NCBI GenBank assembly: GCA_916613615.1
Contig: OU744730.1
Span: 25,491,406-25,555,405 of the forward strand
DNA length: 64,000 nucleotides
Direction of reading: 5' to 3'
Origin: Steromphala cineraria
Lineage: Eukaryota; Mollusca; Gastropoda; Trochida; Trochidae
The translations under genes and the position numbers were made by a program. The notes below the pieces were generated by a model. The model did not search any database and had not been told where the DNA came from. It saw only the letters and a list, made by a program, of their open reading frames with translations. This document shows positions 61,084 to 64,000 of this stretch, piece after piece; within the stretch, counting starts at the first letter, position 1; every line of letters begins with the position of its first letter.

Positions 61084-61345
61084 GAGTGATTGCTACATAA
61101 CTGTTAAAGAATGTTTGTCTTTCAACTTTGTATGTTTGTGTTTATATTTTTTCTTCGTTTCATTGATATATCCAACAAAACGTCATTCAAAATCTTTAAG
61201 CATGACAGTAACTCCATGTTTTAAATTTTCTTGATTAAAATTACATAATTTATCATTGCAAGATTTTTAGGCAAAGAATCAAGTCAAATCTGTGTATTAC
61301 ATCGTATCTGTTCTCAATGAAATTGCTCGACAAATAGTTTATTCT

Positions 61346-61688
61346 TACAGGGGACAGTTAAATCGAGGTATTTTTGTGGAACAAAACTCAGTTGGGACAA
61401 AATACTGAGGGTAATCATTTGGTTGATTTATTTACTTGTAACTTAAGAGCTCACAATTACATAAACAATGATAGTGGAAGCAATTCATCGTCGCAATTAG
61501 TGTGTAAAGCCTTGCAATGGTTATACAAGACGTTGTTTGGGCAGTCGTTTCATTAAAATGTAAATGTGTGTTTCATCTATTAACGCAAATTGTTTATTAC
61601 CATAGTTTTGTAAAACTAGCATGTGTCTCCGTGTAACCCCGCAAACTTCAAAATGGCGGACCGGGTGTCAATAGGACATCCACTTTAA
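61346..61688. mobile_element. possible family B element, copy 3, weakly preserved
   Basis: GGGGACAGTTAAATCGAGGT followed by ATTTTTGTGGAACAAAACTC matches the left end of family B. Some 330 bp on, CAATAGGACATCCACTTTAA resembles the inverted end GATAGGACTGTCCCTTTAA. The interior is longer than in the other copies and the right end is uncertain. Confidence 0.45.
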
Positions 61689-61704
61689 CTGAGCAACTGA
61701 TCAC

Positions 61705-61870
61705 GTTTTACTAGACTTACATTTAGTCTCAGAAATATTTTTTTCAATATTGATAATATTGTTAAACAAATCATGTATTATAACAAAATGGAGCCCAGAC
61801 GATGCTTTAACTTCAGAAAAGCTGAGCAATCTAGACTTGCTATACTTTTCTAGACTTGGTTGGTCATCAA
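61705..61870. repeat. diverged member of the 31.5 kb dispersed repeat
   Basis: TTTAGTCTCAGAAAT, AAAATGGAGCCCA, AAAGCTGAGC and AATCTAGACTTGCTA occur in the same order as in the 31.48-31.83 kb units, with a longer, different middle part. Confidence 0.6.
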
Positions 61871-64000
61871 TTAAATAGTATTGCTAAAGGGTCTGGATGA
61901 CAGACTAACGTTTTACCAGTAACTCTCTTATGAACAACACAACACTGTTTCACAATACTTCAAGGTTTAATAATTAAATATTGAATAAAATAAAGTCATA
62001 TATACACTGAAGAGGTACATCTGATATCGCTAGTAATACTGTCTGTTTTATCATCGTTAGAACATCTACGTGAGCCGGCTTATACACTATACACAAGTAT
62101 CTGTCACGGTTTACGGTCTTTGCAGCTGCGCAGATGTTAGGCGCATATTCCGGTCATAAATAGCAAATAGCCCGTTTTCATAAATACGTAACAGAGGCTA
62201 CGAATTATTTGCCATTCCTGTTTTGGATCGGAATACGCAACTAAATCCGCGGCTCTACTTTAGTATCAGGACTCGAAAAGTGTGAATCCCCGTTGTGCAA
62301 ACTTTGAACTGCAAAGCGTGTAAAAGTCACGTGATTTATAAATATTGACACCAGAATTACATGTCAACTGTACATCGTCGGTTGGTCGCCAAGGCAACTG
62401 ATGAAAAATGAGACATGTCCATAAATGGAGTGATTAACATAGAACACAGTCAAAATCACAGTCCTGTCTACGTAATATCATACTCCTCAGATGATGCGAA
62501 AGTTGCAGGCGAGTCAAATATACAGCAAGTTCAACATGGCGTTGTGTGCACACTTTTTGATGACGTAATACACACTGTTTGTAGATGAAGAGGTAGAATA
62601 AAAGCACAGGATGTGATAACATTCTGACGTTTAATCACACCGATTGAAAACTCAAAAGATGTCTAACAAAGCCCAGTGTCGCAACAAGTATGTTGACTGA
62701 AGACATAACACTGGATGTCTTTACCCGTGACCCGTTCATAATGACAATTGTCTTTGGCTGGTTGGCTGCGATGCAACCATTAAGTGTCCTTCTATTTGCT
62801 TGTTCTATCTCATCACGTTGTATACACACAAGAAGCCTAAGAGTGGCTAACTGTTTATATTGCAAGGGCGTGATAGGAGGATATCCTCGTCCAATCAACG
62901 TTCAACACGTCACAATCACTTTGTCATGCAAACGCACGTAATATGACGTCATGGCTTTTTACGTACGTCCATGAAACGTCCGCTTGAGGTAATATATATA
63001 TAGATATATCTTCATTCTTCACCCTGAGATACCATCGTGCTTTCTTCCTATATTTGGTCATGTGATTTGAAAATGATGCCGGAGTGGGGGAAACGAAACG
63101 AAACGATCCGTATCGTTCCCTAACGTTCCTTTTGAAGCGTTTATGGCACATTTCGATGGAGCGGCGACTCTGAATTGTGATTGTCTGTAGCGCTGCACAT
63201 TTAGTTTCGGTTCGTAAGCGAGGTTCGTCCAGATTTACCGCTCGACGAATAGCACTGGGAGTTCAGGCCCTGGTGTCAGTTGGGTTCGAACCGACGGCGT
63301 GATGTCGAACTTGCTTGACATTTGAAGGTCGAAGTTTTGACAAAGCTGAAAACAGAAGAAAAACCAATATATTTTCCATCTTTCGATTAAAAACATACGT
63401 GATCTTTGATATTCAATCATTTACAACACTTCCGAGAATAACATATATATATCACATGACTTAACTTTATGTTACAACGTTATTTTTGGGATCACAAATC
63501 TTTAATAGGACAAATTCTTTTTCCGGTCGAGTCTCAAAATCTTGTTACCTTTGTTCACTTTCTAAATGGAATTTACTCCAATGAATTAACTTGTCCTTTA
63601 ATGCATGATTCGAAATCAGAATGTTACTGTTCACAAAAGAGAAAAGCTACATATCAAAATACATTATATTTAATTCTAATGAGAAAAGACAGTTACCTGA
63701 ATCGTTGCCAAATACATTTCAGTTTCAGCGATACGACGTCCTGAAAGACAAATACAGAAAAGATAAAACACTGAGAATCTAGAGCAAGTCAACATATATA
63801 TGATCAACATTAGGAAAGTGTAGACGAATCCACATATCTTTAATTTTAATTCATGACGACAATATAATTTTTATGATCGCGATGACAATTCTTATGGATG
63901 TCATGATGACAAGATTTGATGGATGGCCATGATGACAAAATATTATGGTCATCCTATTTGCATGTGTTTTGACAACGATTGCCCTATATCGAAACATTCT
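61871..64000. other. unassigned DNA to the window end
   Basis: No gene supported; the frames are 91 codons or fewer and unrecognised, and opposite-strand frames overlap at 62635-62941. A CRE octamer lies at 62944-62951 and a GGTTCGAACC palindrome near 63283. Confidence 0.5.

Noticed and set aside
63270..63310. tRNA or SINE B-box at GGTTCGAACC near 63283
   Set aside because: The match is a short palindrome with no A-box at the right distance on either strand.

Overview
This 64 kb window reads as non-coding DNA from a eukaryote. It is visibly A+T-rich, and its open frames are short and scattered (mostly 60-100 codons) with no recognisable cellular protein family, operon structure or bacterial-type gene spacing. 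tRNA-derived SINE heads, a 5'-truncated LINE, many MITE-like elements, microsatellites and long degenerate tandem repeats point to an animal genome. A marine mollusc or another lophotrochozoan fits the repeat style best, but that is inference; I found no gene that fixes the species. The window could be intergenic or the inside of a very long intron.

Layout. 1-6 kb: unassigned DNA, an old inverted-repeat element (family C) interrupted by a retroposed fragment, a TATGG-type repeat and a 27-G run. 6-13 kb: a SINE, a ~1 kb degenerate satellite, a ~550 bp polypurine block, a tRNA-like SINE head and a small TTAA element (family B). 13-22 kb: a retroposon tail, a small cluster of nuclear-receptor-like motifs, a 122/244 bp satellite, and the first family A MITE beside a duplicate of its own flank that lacks it. 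22-25.8 kb: a tRNA-like head and the C-terminal end of a CR1/L2-like LINE ORF2. 25.8-28.5 kb: a striking 27 bp minisatellite of about 101 in-phase units, with a 540 bp internal duplication. 28.5-39.8 kb: local tandem duplications, a ~200 bp satellite, family B and C elements and two inverted family A MITEs. 40-50 kb: more MITEs, including one nested in another, a SINE, hairpins and a ~100 bp tandem repeat. 50-64 kb: three further tandem repeats, a candidate promoter and first exon near 51.9 kb, a TA-flanked MITE, a 57 bp retroposon with a clean 12 bp target duplication, a tRNA-Glu-like SINE and a last family A MITE.

No cellular protein-coding gene can be supported. The only recognisable protein sequence is the LINE relic at 22.35-22.74 kb. 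The main biological content is mobile-element history. In several places the window holds both a filled and an empty version of the same site, so insertion mechanism can be read directly: TTAA duplication for family A and a 12 bp duplication for the short retroposon. The most unusual single object is the 27 bp array, which keeps its period exactly and is open in frames on both strands.
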